Below, in pieces: positions 1-12,200 of a DNA stretch of 64,000 nucleotides. Position numbers and translations under genes: made by a program. Source of the stretch: Planococcus citri (taxonomy: Eukaryota; Arthropoda; Insecta; Hemiptera; Pseudococcidae). Numbering within the stretch: the stretch's first letter is position 1; every line of letters begins with the position of its first letter. The stretch is from positions 43,214,001 through 43,278,000 of the forward strand of contig NC_088679.1 in NCBI RefSeq assembly GCF_950023065.1, written 5' to 3'. The notes beneath the pieces are model-generated. The model saw only the letters and a list, made by a program, of their open reading frames with translations, did no database searches and had not been told where the DNA came from.

Positions 1-1641
1 AAACGTTGAATGGAATATTAGCTTATTTTTCTGGTTCAGACCTCTCTGAATCCCCACTAGTGCTTCTTAACATGGTCAAAACATCAGAAAATTGAACGAA
101 ATGCTTGAGGAGTCATCGCTAGTTATTTTCTGGAATTTAGAAGAAGAAAAAAAAATCAAAAAATCAAGCATATGAGGGATTTCTTAAAATTTTAAAATTC
201 AATTTTTCTATCGCCAGAAATTATTGATATTGATTTTTTTTGACTTTACAAAGTTTGTACTAATCAAATTTGACAATTGAGAAGTATGGATGGCTTGATG
301 TGATAAGTAATACCTAATTGCTAAAAATGTCAGATGAATCATCATTCCTTAGGAACTCGCATCACTTACAAATACTTGAATCTAGCCTACACATATAGTC
401 TTTACAGGTACTTTTAGTTCGGAAAATATGCTTTTAGATTGCAGAGAGGTAGTTATATGGAACAGTCGGTACCTAAATCACGTAGGTAAACGAAAGGCGC
501 CTCTGCGCGTACGAGTATTTGAAAAAAAAACACCGCCACCGCGAGCTTGATAGCGCGCGAGTTGTCTTTGAACGTTTATGTACACCGTACAGTACACTCT
601 GCGCGGCACAATGAACAATTCAATTATTCAAAGAGTACATGCAAAAGAAGACGGCGTGTATTTAATTGTGAAAAATAAAATTATTGTATTTTAATTTCTA
701 CATGTGTTCGCCGCGTTGATAGTGCATTTTGCTGGAATATACATAAAATTGCATTCAAACGTCACGCGACGGTATTCTGGAAATGCCGATGTTAAAAGAG
801 TCGTACACCGCGCGACGATATGCACGCTGTACGAAAAATTATCGTCAAAGCGTGAAATTTATACGAAAAGTTATGTATGAAAAGTTGCATAGCTTTAGAG
901 TAGTTATACGCGTTCGCTCGCGATGTAAATTACTATTCCGCCGCGTTTAATTCATATCAACTTGACATCACCGTTTTGGCACATAAATTACATTATTATT
1001 TAATGAAATTTATAATTAAAGCTTTTTGTTTTCTCGAATGACGTGATAGCAGTCCGTAGGCAATGTTGATGTATTATCATTTACTCGCAGACATCCGAGT
1101 AGTGCGTGATTTCAACGTTTCAAACGACAATTACACTTGAATATGAAATCACTGGAATATTCATATTGATGTACATTTTACACAACGTTTGTCATATTCC
1201 TGCGTATTTATTCGCTGTATACCTATTCGGTATTAATGATTGAAATTCATACCTATCCATTTGAAAAGATACCATAGATACACACACTACATATTTCTGT
1301 GGAATAAGAATAATAGTAGGAAACCTGCCTATCAAACAATGAATATACCTATCTAAATCATTTATTGATTCAGGAAGAGAGTAGGTAAATTGATGATGGA
1401 GGAAGGACTTTTTCGTATTTGTTCATATTCAAGTAAAAATTGCTCAAATTATTGAAAGTTACAAAATTAAGTTTTTACTGAAAATCTGACTCACCTGTTT
1501 CTATAAATACTACATACTTAATACCCATGTGTGGTCGAATGTGAGAGTAGGTTAATAGACGAGACAATATCAAGCGTACTTTTAATATCGTTTTTGAGCG
1601 GAGTTACCAGTAAAATAAAAGATGCTTGTAATGGCCGAAAC
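1..1641. other. Non-coding flank with a CpG-rich patch
   Basis: No exon is recognisable. About 480-960 is richer in G+C and CpG than its surroundings, with runs of CGCG-type words (for example near 500-600 and 770-830), and carries little of the TAGGTA repeat noise seen elsewhere. That is compatible with an old regulatory or promoter-like segment of a gene outside the window, but no coding signal confirms it. The rest is AT-rich and unremarkable. Confidence 0.4.
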
Positions 1642-2066
1642 CAGGGGTGCGGTGAAAGGGTATTCTTGACGAGCGATTCGTCGTTGACAAATTGCAGTTC
1701 TCAGAACTTTCAACTCAAAATCAGTGGATCTGGATATATTAATACTTGAGGCAAAAATGTTAGGCCCCCCTAATCAAATTGAGGCCCCCCATCAAAATAG
1801 TCCTCTTCCACCCCACACTCACCCATTTTTATATCACTTTGCTGCTTTAAAAAACTTCAACTTCTTAACTTGGAACTTTTCCTTGAAATTATTCAATTTA
1901 TTTGATATTTGTGCCAAAAGTGTAAGGCCCCCCCGGATCAGAATGAGGTTCCCAATTCAGAAAAGATCTCATCCCAACACTCAATTTTTTACGTTTTTTT
2001 CAATCTCGAATGTCATTACTTTTCATACAAAAGTCAAAACCAAAAGTAAAAAAATTGACAAAAAAT

Positions 2067-4100
2067 ATTTGGCGAATGTTTGGAAATTCAAAATTGACTG
2101 TTTTTGGTGATTTATGTCTTCTTCAAAAACGTATGCATTTGATCAGTAAAAATGATCAAAATAAGTCCTAAAACTGATATTAATTCTCCAAATCCAAATT
2201 TCACCATTTAGGGTCACGGGTGGTTAATTGTCAAAAAAAAAAGTTTTTTGAAGTTTCTGAAGCCATTTATGAATATTTTTTTGCAGTTTTGGGCTCATTT
2301 GAAAGCTTGATTCTTTGCGCATGTTTTCTTTTTTTAAAATTGAATTTTGGTTCATGTGATGAATAGTTAATGGTGGATTTAGTGAGATACTTTTTTGTGA
2401 CAACTAACAACCACCCCTGTTGTAAGTTGTCAAACACGCATTCACTATTGATTTAAAAAAAACTTACAATTCAATTTTCGAAAATTTTCAAAAAGATAAC
2501 ACGTGAGAAGGACTAAACTTTTAGATAAACCCAAAAACTTGAAAAAATATCCATAAACGACTTAAAAATTGACTGGTCATTCTTTGAATTTTTTTTTGCG
2601 TAGGTAAATCGATCAATGCAACTTTTTATTCGTTTTATAGAATGAAAGGCAGAAAAAAAGTGATTCAATAATGCAATAGATAATTTTCTAAAAATATTTT
2701 CCCACTTTGATGCATATTTTGGTAAACTATCTCATTGACAACTAACAATATTCCCTTTTTTGACAACTAACAACTTCTCGTTTTTCATCTTTGTACCAAA
2801 AAATTTTATTCATTTCGAATTTTTTTGTAATTGAACATGTGATCACTGAATCCGTGATAAAATTTCCTTTAAATTGATGTATAATTTATTTACTTTTAAC
2901 ATATTTTTGATGTTTAAAAACGAAAAGTTCCAATTTCACATGTGTAACTTTGCACCTGTAAAATCACTTTTTTCAAAACTGTATCCCCAAATAAAAAGCT
3001 ATGCAGCCAATTTTGCATGTTGGAACATTAGTAGGTATAGCATGAAGTTATTATAAAGGTTTCGTGGAGATAGCGTTCATGTATCCTATTAAAAACGCAA
3101 TTTGACAACTAACAATTATTGACAACTAACCACCCGTGACCCTACACCCATTCTGGAGCTTCCAGCGCGATTTTTCAATTTCTCCAGAATTTTCAATTTG
3201 CTTCAGAAGACGTGAATATGAAGTTGGGCAGCTGAAAATCGAGTTGTGTGTCATACTCGACCTGTTTAACGAATTTATCCACATTTCAGCCGATTCTGGA
3301 CAGGACACCTCAAGAGTATTTTTTGACCAGCTTTTTTTCAAAATAAAAATATCCAAAAATCAAAAATTTCTAGTTCACGAGAAAATTTTTGAAATTTGCG
3401 CAAATCGCAGTATTTTGTCATGAACTAACCCCACGAGAGCGAATCTCGCCATTTCCAGTCACTCTGGAGCCTCCAGCGCGATTTTTTAATTTCTCCAGAG
3501 GCTTCAGAAAGGCTGGAAATGGGGAAGTTCGCTCTCGTGGGGTTAGTTCATGACAAAATACTACAATTCCCGCAAATTTCAAAAATTTTCTCGCAAACGA
3601 GAAATTTTTGATTTTTGGATTTTTTTATTTTGAAAAAAAGCTGGTCAAAAAACCACTCTTGAGGTGTACTCTCCAGAATTGGCTGAAATGTGGATACATT
3701 CGTTAAACAGGTCGAGTATGACACACAACTCGATTTTCAGCTCCCCATCTTCATATCACGTCTTCTGGAGCAAATTAAAAATTTTGGAGAAATTGAAAAA
3801 TCGCACTGGAGGCTCCAGAATGGCTGGAAATGGTTAAATTTGGATTTGGGGACTTAAACGCAGTTTTAGGACTTATTTTGATCATTTTTACTGATCAAAT
3901 ACGTACGTTTTTGAAGAAGGCATAAATCACAAGAAACAGTCATTTTTGAATTTTCAAACGTTCGCCAAATATCGAGATATGATGTTGGGCAGCTGAAAAT
4001 TTGGTTTTGGGGGTTTTGGACCATGCTCTTTCCAAAAATCGCGGTCCCGTTTAAATCGGAGGCGGGCACCTCAAGAGGTTGCCTTGTTAGATTTAATTGC
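2067..4100. mobile_element. Fold-back element, copy A (left end lost)
   Basis: Two long arms are inverted copies of each other. Sequence at about 2070-2208 matches the reverse complement of about 3840-3985, and 3147-3470 matches the reverse complement of about 3500-3822, with the centre near 3480. The right end (GATTTTTGGAAAGAG on the minus strand, near 4035) corresponds to the ends of copy B at 61.6-63.4 kb. The matching outer left 70 bases are missing here. A TA-flanked element interrupts the left arm. No coding capacity. Confidence 0.7.
2211..3142. mobile_element. TA-flanked MITE nested in fold-back copy A
   Basis: The left end GGGTCACGGGTGGTTA and the right end form a 22-bp terminal inverted repeat with one mismatch. 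TA dinucleotides flank it at 2209-2210 and 3143-3144. In the parallel copy B the sequence runs uninterrupted across this point, which gives an empty-site comparison. The word GACAACTAACAA recurs at 2399, 2737, 2762 and 3104, with a variant at 3121, mostly in the same orientation. TA duplication points to the Tc1/mariner superfamily. There is no transposase frame. Confidence 0.8.
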
Positions 4101-4514
4101 CAACTTTTCAATGATTTCTTGGTTCGAAATCCTTTTGATGGGCGATAGCCAGCATTGCCAGCAATACGTATTTCGTTTTGAAAATTTTTTTTTTTCAAAT
4201 CTATAAAATTAAAGTTCTGTAGGGCAAAAATGTTGTTACATTTAATGAGCAAAACTCAGAAGGAGGGAGGTTTCTGTAAACTGGGGGGGGGGCGTCCAAG
4301 TGAAAACAGGGGGGCGCTCGTCGTTGACGTTGAGGGTTCACCGCACCCCTGGCCGAAACTGGCAAACAAAAAAAAGAAGAAAAAATTCTAAGATACGCAC
4401 ATTCCTTGAATTTTGAAGAATTTTTGAAACATTCAAATTTTAAGTAGTAGGTATCATGGAAAAGATCAAAATCAGATCTAGATAAGGCAGAAAGTTTAAA
4501 TTTGGTTTTCATCA

Positions 4515-5165
4515 TACGAGTATTTTTGGCCTCTTGAGATCACTGACTTATCTGTGTACCCTCTCGTGGTTGTCTAGCTGTCTGCCTGCGTCTAACCTCT
4601 CGAAGTTGTCTGAGTGCCTATCTGGCTTATTTCAGGCCATTGACCCATCTGGTTGGCCTCTCAAGGTCGTCTGTATTCTTGTCTGTCTTCTTGAGGTAAT
4701 TGACCCGTTTGTCTGAACTCTCAAAGTCACTGATCTACCTGTCTAGTGTCTATAGCTCCCCGAGGTTGTCTGCCTGCCTATCCGGTCTCTTGAGGCCGCT
4801 GTTTCACCTGTCCGACGCGCCAATGTCGTCTGTTTGTCTGGCCTTTTAAGGTTATTGACCTATCTGTCCGGCTTCTAAAGATCATTGACCCATCTATCTG
4901 ACGGACCAAGGTTGTTTGCACTCCTATCGGGTCTGTTAAGGTCACTAACCCGGCTGTCTAGACTCTCAAGGTCACTGAACTCCTTGTCTAGCTCCCCAAA
5001 GTTATCTGTTTACCTGCACAGTCTCTTAATGTCATTGTTCCGCCTGTCTGTCCAACCTTTTAAGGTTATTGACCTGTTTGTCTGGCTTTTTAAGGTCATT
5101 GACCTGATGATATGGCTTCTCAAGTTCATCTGTCTGCCTGTCTGGCTCCCTAAAGTTATTGAATT
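4515..5165. repeat. Minisatellite, about 31-bp period, roughly 18-20 degenerate units
   Basis: A degenerate unit of the form AAGGTCATTGACCTGTCTG, followed by about twelve pyrimidine-rich bases, repeats about every 30-33 bases. Anchors fall near 4662, 4693, 4724, 4758, 4791, 4822, 4848, 4876, 4907, 4938, 4968, 4998, 5027, 5061, 5091, 5120 and 5152. Its composition (CTG/GTCTG-rich) differs sharply from its neighbours. Open frames of 60 and 126 codons overlap it, but the period is not a multiple of three and the units are not conserved as protein, so I treat it as non-coding. Confidence 0.8.
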
Positions 5166-5265
5166 GTTCGTCAATTTTCATTCAAAAAGAGCTCTAGTGA
5201 AATACAGCTCCTACAAAATCGAATCAGGCATTCTCATTCATGACATTTTAGAAAAAGTAATTTAG

Positions 5266-8029
5266 ACACAGTTTTTCAAAATCCATCTTGTTTCAGATCT
5301 AAGCATATTTTTGTTGTTGGTATTCATTAAAAAGTTAGGAATCGAAAAAGTCTCTTGAAGCTTAAAAAAACTCAAATTCACCAACAACTGATTCCAGCCG
5401 GTATAGGTACATTGCTAAAAATAGAATATGAACGAAGAACGAAGTTTCAGAAATTTTGTTTTTGTTTTTCATAGAAAATGCAACAATATACAAATTTTTG
5501 AAACTTTGATAGAAATCGAAAATTTAAACTTGGCACCATGACACCTTTCTTTCAGTTAATATTTAAAATGCTTTTTCGATATTTCCTCTGGCCCTAAAAT
5601 TATTCTGCCTGTCGAAATTCATCCATATTGTTTGAGTGAATTTTTCAAATAAAATTGCAAACATCTAGGTATCGATAGTGCCAGACATGGCAACTTATTA
5701 TTTATGTTCAATGAATCGATAAAAAATTGTAGTACCTGAGTATATTATGTATATGAAAAAGTAAAAAAGAAAACTAAATTTTAAAAAGCCCAGATCCAAT
5801 CATCCTGCAGGGGAAACCTGATTATCACGCGAGCAATTGATAATGAGAAAGAAGCATGGTCAAAATTTTTGAAACCATGCAAGTTCTATAGGTATGCCAA
5901 GACAATTTACGATTTTTTATTCAAATAAATTCTACTGAAATGATTGCCCATCGCATAATTTTTTTTTTCACTGGTAAATTATACAGACATCTTATTCAAT
6001 TTTATAGTTTGTTTCTAAATTTAGCTACCACTATTCAAATTAACATATCCACAGGCAACGTCCACGTAACCGCGTTGTTTCAAATTATCACCTCGTTCCT
6101 TATTGAAAATCGGGCCCTATGATCAAAAGTAATTAGCGCGGCAATAGCTGTAATTTTGTCATTTTTAAAAATATTACCTACCTAACTCATCGGTTCGTGG
6201 AACATGTTGTTCAACAAAGTATGCCATCACCAATCTTGCCTCGCCATCGCATACAGAATATTAAAACAAAATTTACTCCAGCAGCACGAGCTAGGTGTAC
6301 ATTATAAACCAACTCAGACCGACGGGATACTGCCGTCAAAGTCATAACGCATGCAACTATCTCGACACAATTGTAAATAAACCTATACAGACAGTTATGT
6401 ACAATACAAACATCTTTAGGCTCAATATTGTCGTCGTCGTATAGGTAGGTATTGTTTTTCGTGCCATGTTCAATTTGTGTTTGCGGTTGTGGTCTAACCG
6501 TATTAACGTAGGTATTACAAATGACCGAAGAGTTTCCATGGACTGGCAGGTTATTTTATTATAGCCTAAGTATGCGAGTCATTTTATGTTATGTTTTAAG
6601 TAAAATACGAGTATGGTAGGTATCGCAGAAGAATAGGTCTATACCTACCATACATTTTGGACCACGTACAGAGCAGGATTTCACCCCGAAATAAAATTCA
6701 TTAATTAATCGTCGTCGATGAGCTGTAGACTCTATTCAGTTGTTAGGTTTAGATACCTACGTATTATTTAGGTACCTATCTACAAAAGCAAAGATGGATA
6801 ATTGGCGAATACGTAATCCTTTATAAAATTTGACGTACCTTTATGAGATTAATTTGGGCGCTATTTCTCAAATGGTACATCAGCTAAGCGATATTAAATC
6901 AACGAAAAGACGATAATAATTGTGTGCCTTTGTCAAAGATGATAACTACTGATAAAAAGAATTATTTATAGGGAGCTACGTCATAATAGCTTCAACTAAG
7001 GGGCTGATTAAAACATTTTTACGAGGTACGAGGTACGATGTTTTTAAACGGTACGCGCCCGCGTTTTGTCATTACGCACCCAAAAAGTGACGACCTATCT
7101 CATTCGAGTAAGCAGCGGAGATTGTTTCTTATCGTAGCATTTATTTTCTACTACGTATACTATACAGAGGGTTAAGAATACCGTCATTCTAATTACACCA
7201 TTAAGATACCTACAAAAAACATCCCCTAGAAAATCACGAGAGAAACAATGTATAGGCCTTCCGGACTACCACCCTACGTAATTCTACTACTGAATTTTCT
7301 CATTTGATGAGAAAAAAAGGCAAAAAAAGAGTAAACCTTAAAACCTATACACAATTATTACATTTTATTACAGGCTAAATCTTGTTGACATAACTAACCT
7401 GCTACCGAAGCGATAACATCGTGCAATTAAAATACTAAAAAACCGACCATCAAAGAGGACAATAAAAATGCTCGACGAACAATAATGCAATTTATAGCAG
7501 CCTCGAGGTACCATTTAAAGATCTTTAACTTTATTGTTCTATCCATATTTCTCGTTGCGCTTTCGTTCTAATACTTACACCGGCGAAACACAAACGCTGA
7601 ATCTATAAATGGGAGCTATAAATAACTAAAAAGAAGACAGTGTATTTCAACTATCTGTGTAATTATATTGTAATACGTAAATACGCATTGCCCTTGTAAA
7701 AGAATCATTTTCAAAAGCGAATTTTCTTCTTCCTTCGTCTCTCTGGGCATAAGTACATCGACTGTCGCGAATAATAAATTTGCCAACAGCTACTGCCTTC
7801 TCAACGCATAAATTTTATTCAAAATTTAAATCAAAAGACTCAAAGTTCAGGCAAGGCGCCTATTTATCTGACGTATTCGGCTGTATACTTGATGCGTATC
7901 CTACTACTCGTATTTGAAGTGTGGTTCTGATCAGAGACGAAACTAAAAGGCTTTCTGCTGGAGGGCGAGGGCTGAAAATTTTCCGACTGGCATACTAGAA
8001 AGAAATAGGTATCAATTTTTCCGTTTAAA
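5266..8029. other. Non-coding AT-rich stretch
   Basis: Nothing coding is recognised. A 13-bp perfect hairpin lies at 6611-6653 (GTATGGTAGGTAT and its inverse, 17-base loop). Otherwise the stretch is AT-rich intergenic sequence with scattered TAGGTACCTA words. Confidence 0.5.
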
Positions 8030-8179
8030 ATGACGAGTTTTTTTTACATCAAATATATGGTAAGAGATATGAGTAGTATAAATGACAATTTTGCCGATTT
8101 ATTTATGAATTCTATGACTAATAGAAATATCAATTTTCCATTTAAAATTCTTGGTGTACCGGCCATTTTCGAAAAGAGA

Positions 8180-8600
8180 GACAAATTTATCCAAGCAAAG
8201 CAAAGACAAAAGTTTTTGAAAATTTGTATTTAAAGAAGTAAAAAATTTACACAAGACATTTTTTTTTTTGGTTTTAAAATCAGAATGTGAATGACAGTTC
8301 TTTATAGAAATTTCTATTGAGAAAAAAAAAAGCAAACAAGCCCAAGCGAACGGAACAAAGCAAGGGCAAAAGCTGTTCGAAATTCGTATTTTGAGAATTA
8401 AAAAAATGATATTTTTTGTTTGATGAGATTATATTGTTTTCACTTCAAAATTTTGGAATTTGAATGATGACTTTTTTCCCCAGAAATTTCAAATTTGAAA
8501 AAAAAGCGAAGAGGAGGCCCGAGCGAAGCAAGGGCGAAAGCTTTCGAAAATTCGTATTTTGAAAAGTATACCTTTTGAGGAATGAAAAAACAACATATTT
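8180..8600. repeat. Dispersed family with about 170-bp-period units (copy 1)
   Basis: Units containing the core AAGCAAGGGCAAAAGC, then TTCGAAA and TTCGTATTTTGA, recur near 8180 (most degenerate), 8345 and 8515, a spacing of about 165-175 bases. The same unit recurs near 52203, 52380, 52550 and 53340 inside a separate element. This looks like the internal repeat block of one transposon family. No convincing termini were found at this copy. Confidence 0.55.
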
Positions 8601-9299
8601 CATGAAAAAAGTTTATTTTTTTAAAAATCAATATTTTTAATTAGGTATTTGGGGGGGGGGTGTTTGTGTATTGAGGTTTCATATTACTTAGAGTTGATTA
8701 AACTGTACTGTTTTTGATTAGACCAATGAATTTTTTATTACAAATTTACATCTCCAAAAACCCAATCCTTATAAAAAAATCAATTTTTCAAGGATTTTTA
8801 TCACAAAAAAATCTTTCAATTTTTTCATTACAAAACTTTTTAGGATTTCATAGTTAGAATTTTTAAATTTATATCACAAAAATCAAGTTTTTTAGTTTAC
8901 GTAGGTAATCAGCTTTACTTCAGCAAAATTTCCAACGAAATGAATTTTCCTAAATTTTCACATTATCAAATTCTGATTTTTAGATTCATAAATAACATTT
9001 GACGATTTTTTAAATATTTAGTTAGTTTTTAAAATATCCTTCAAAATAACGCGTTTAGACAATTTTTCAAAATTTTGACAAAATTTCGTCAAAATCATAA
9101 AATTTGCTGATTTTTGTATTAAATTTTTCAAATTTTTCGTATAAATTTCACCCAAGTCTAAAATTTGGAAATTTTTAAGGAAGCATCAATAGTTTTTGAA
9201 AATTAACTGATTTTTTGACAAGTTTTCAAGTAAGGGTGGAAGGCGAGCCCCTCTCCCCCGGCTGTTTGTTCTCTGTGCCTAAGATGGCATTATCGTACT

Positions 9300-12200
9300 T
9301 GTGCCCTTTTCTTACCCCTTTTGGTTTTTGATTACTCATATTTCGTTTTCTAAGTTCCATACGTTAGATTTGCCTCAGTGTGGTATTTTTTTGTTTTATT
9401 AAACTCCCTTATAATATGTTACATATTATCCCTTTGCGTTTGAAAATTTTAGCGTGAACCAGTGTTAAATTACAATTAGTAACCAACGTTTTAAATTAGC
9501 GTCACCTACACCTTGGTGACGTCGTCGCCACTGCAATTAAAACTTGACAAAACGAAAAAATAAAAAAATAATACACATGGTTTAATCGCATGCACACGAC
9601 AAAACGACCAAGATCATGCTACGAACGGTACAGGCGACATATTATACGACCAGTGATTAATATACAAATCGACGAAGGCAAATATAGGCGCAATTTTGAC
9701 GCGCCGTAATACACGCACCCTTTTCGGGTAAGGCCTCGGACGAATATAAATTAGATTATGAATTGTAATAACATTGTTTTTAACACCGGAGTTTAGTTAA
9801 TTCGACGTCGAATATTAACAATTTTATGCTTGGAGCGCCTGTCGACGGTTAGAAGCGATCGCTCAGATCGACGTACGCATTGAGAATATAATCTGCGACT
9901 TGGACGCGTGCTTGCGATTACACAGAAACGAAAAGCGACCCTTTGGCGGGTATCTTTTGTTACGCAAATTAACGATCATCTGTAAAGTTGTGTATGATAC
10001 GTGCAAAGCTGCAACATACGTTTGATTCCGATCTCAATATAACGTGGACGAATCCGAGCAGAAATTTGGAAAAGAGACGTTAGGTAGGTAGGTACCTACC
10101 AAATCACGAGTTGAGCATTTTTTTTTTTTTTTTTTTTTGGTAGAATAGGTAGGTACCAGGTATCTACCTAATTATCATCGAAGATGTGTTGTTTTTCTAC
10201 GATCGGTCACGTACGAATGGAAAATATAGATTTTACTCCTCCTTTGTAAGTAGTTTGTCTACATTCGTGCTTTATTCCTTCTTGTTTGCCCGGGTTAGTT
10301 TGTGTAGTATACCGACCGAAACGTACTTAGTCGTAAACAAAAAATCTGCATGTTTACTTACCGATATTTCCAAGTAAACAATCGTCTTTTGAAATGTGTA
10401 ATCATCTAATTGCCTTTCTTTGTAAAAGATTTCAAACGGCAGGTGAAGTAGTGTTTGTTCAATAAAATTTAACAGCTTAACATCGAACTCGTAAACCTGA
10501 ATAAATATATAATCGAAGGGATATTAACTAAACGATTCAAAGTAGCTCGATATGTCGGCAGCAGTAGATTCTACAATAGTTAACGCAAATATCGGTAACC
10601 ATTTCAAAAACTAAGCAGATATTATAAACAAAGAAACCTCTCAAAACGTGTTCGACTTCGACGAAACCAGGTAGGTACCTGGAGGTTTTCGGTACAAGAA
10701 ATACTATTATCATATTGGTGTTTAACTCGTTCAAAGTTAACCTTAGTGCCTATATTGTAATAGGCTTTGGTAAACTTGGGCATAATTTTGTTTATGAACC
10801 TCGAATGATCCTCGTTTATGGATTTTCACCCTTTTACTATGACTGTATTTTATAGTGGGAGCTGCTGGCGAATTTCCATAGATAATTTCCTAATTGATCA
10901 ATTATCAGTATGTATGGATAAATGACTAATAAGTGGGTAGGTATGTATGTACCTACTTATTTATTTAGCCCAATGAAGCAATGAGAAGGAGTCAGAAACT
11001 TGTATGTACTTGGAGAGAGTTCGTGTGAGTGATTTCTCAGGCCCACTAAAGAAGGATATTAGACTGAAAAATGATGGGATTTTGAAAATGGAAGGGGGTA
11101 AGAATATAAGTCTGAGGAATCAAAATATGTACAAGCGCAGAATTTGGACCAGTGAGATCAAAACCTTAGATGCTGGCCATGAAAACTTGATGCCTATAAT
11201 GTTGAGAGGAAACATCCTGTAAGGCAAGTGAGAAGTAATTTTAGGGGAAAATTGATCTCATACCTACGTCGTCATTGTAGCCATCCCTAAAACCAGTGCA
11301 CCAGAGTTGACCTCACTAACACCTTTTAGAAACCTCTCTCAGATCTTTTTAAAAATAGCTTAAAAATTTGGAGAGGGAGTTTAACTGAAACATCGGAACA
11401 CAGTAAAAAAAAAATTAAGAAATTGATTGCTACAAATAATTAATGTTTCAATTTTCAAAGAGAAATTCAAACAAAAAATTAAAATCATCCCAATAATATC
11501 AAGATGATTTAGTTTTGGTACTCTGAAACCAACATTTTATCATCTGGAAACATTGAAATATTTTGAAAATCAGAATTCCAAGTCATTCTATGTCAATATC
11601 ACGGTTATTGCTTTGAAATTAACTCATGAGGTCATGAGTAGGCTACAAAAGTATCCCCTCTTTTTTCAACAAACTAAAATTCATTTTGATAACTTTATTG
11701 AAACTTATTGAAAGGCAATTATAGGGACTAATTACCTACTTGAACTTGATATGTACATTCTACAACACACGACGATTATTAGGTGATATTTGTACAACTT
11801 GATTTGTTTGCCACACTCTCCCCTCCTTCCTCGCCCTCGCCTTCAATAAATAATAGTAGAGTTCAAAATTTTTGAAAATTATCTAAAATTGAATCCAAGC
11901 TATATCATATACACAGTCCGCACTAAATTTACACAAGTACGAGTGAAAAAAATTCGTTTCACGCTACTGAAAACATTTAATTCAAAACAAATCACGAACA
12001 CGATGAAAAAACACTCGATCAAAAGTCATTAATTTCTATCGGACATGGCGAATACAGTTGAGAAAATACTCCAGCTTGTCGTATTCGTATATCCTCAAAC
12101 AATCGAATGTGGCATGATTAGAAACGAGTCACTTGTTATACCGACACAATGATCGAACTTGTTTGCTGATGTTAACAGGTAAAAGACAGAAGAAAACTTG

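Larger units (their letters stand above)
1642..4351. mobile_element. Non-autonomous hAT-type DNA transposon, host of nested insertions
   Basis: The left end begins CAGGGGTGCGGTGAA and the right end finishes with its exact reverse complement (4337-4351). Both are flanked by the 8-bp direct repeat GCCGAAAC (1634-1641 and 4352-4359). An 8-bp duplication and a CAGGG-type terminus are the hallmarks of the hAT superfamily. No transposase frame is present. The interior holds a degenerate duplication of a C-rich block (about 1754-1785 and 1919-1950), a fold-back element (about 2067-4100), and within that a TA-flanked element (2211-3142). The superfamily call rests on ends and duplication only. Confidence 0.8.

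Noticed and set aside
1724..2110. 128-codon open frame
   Set aside because: It lies inside the hAT-type element across a duplicated C-rich block and matches no transposase motif.
4885..5265. 126-codon open frame rich in Leu and Ser
   Set aside because: It lies mostly on the 31-bp minisatellite, whose period is not a multiple of three; the apparent protein is a by-product of CTG/TCT-rich repeats.
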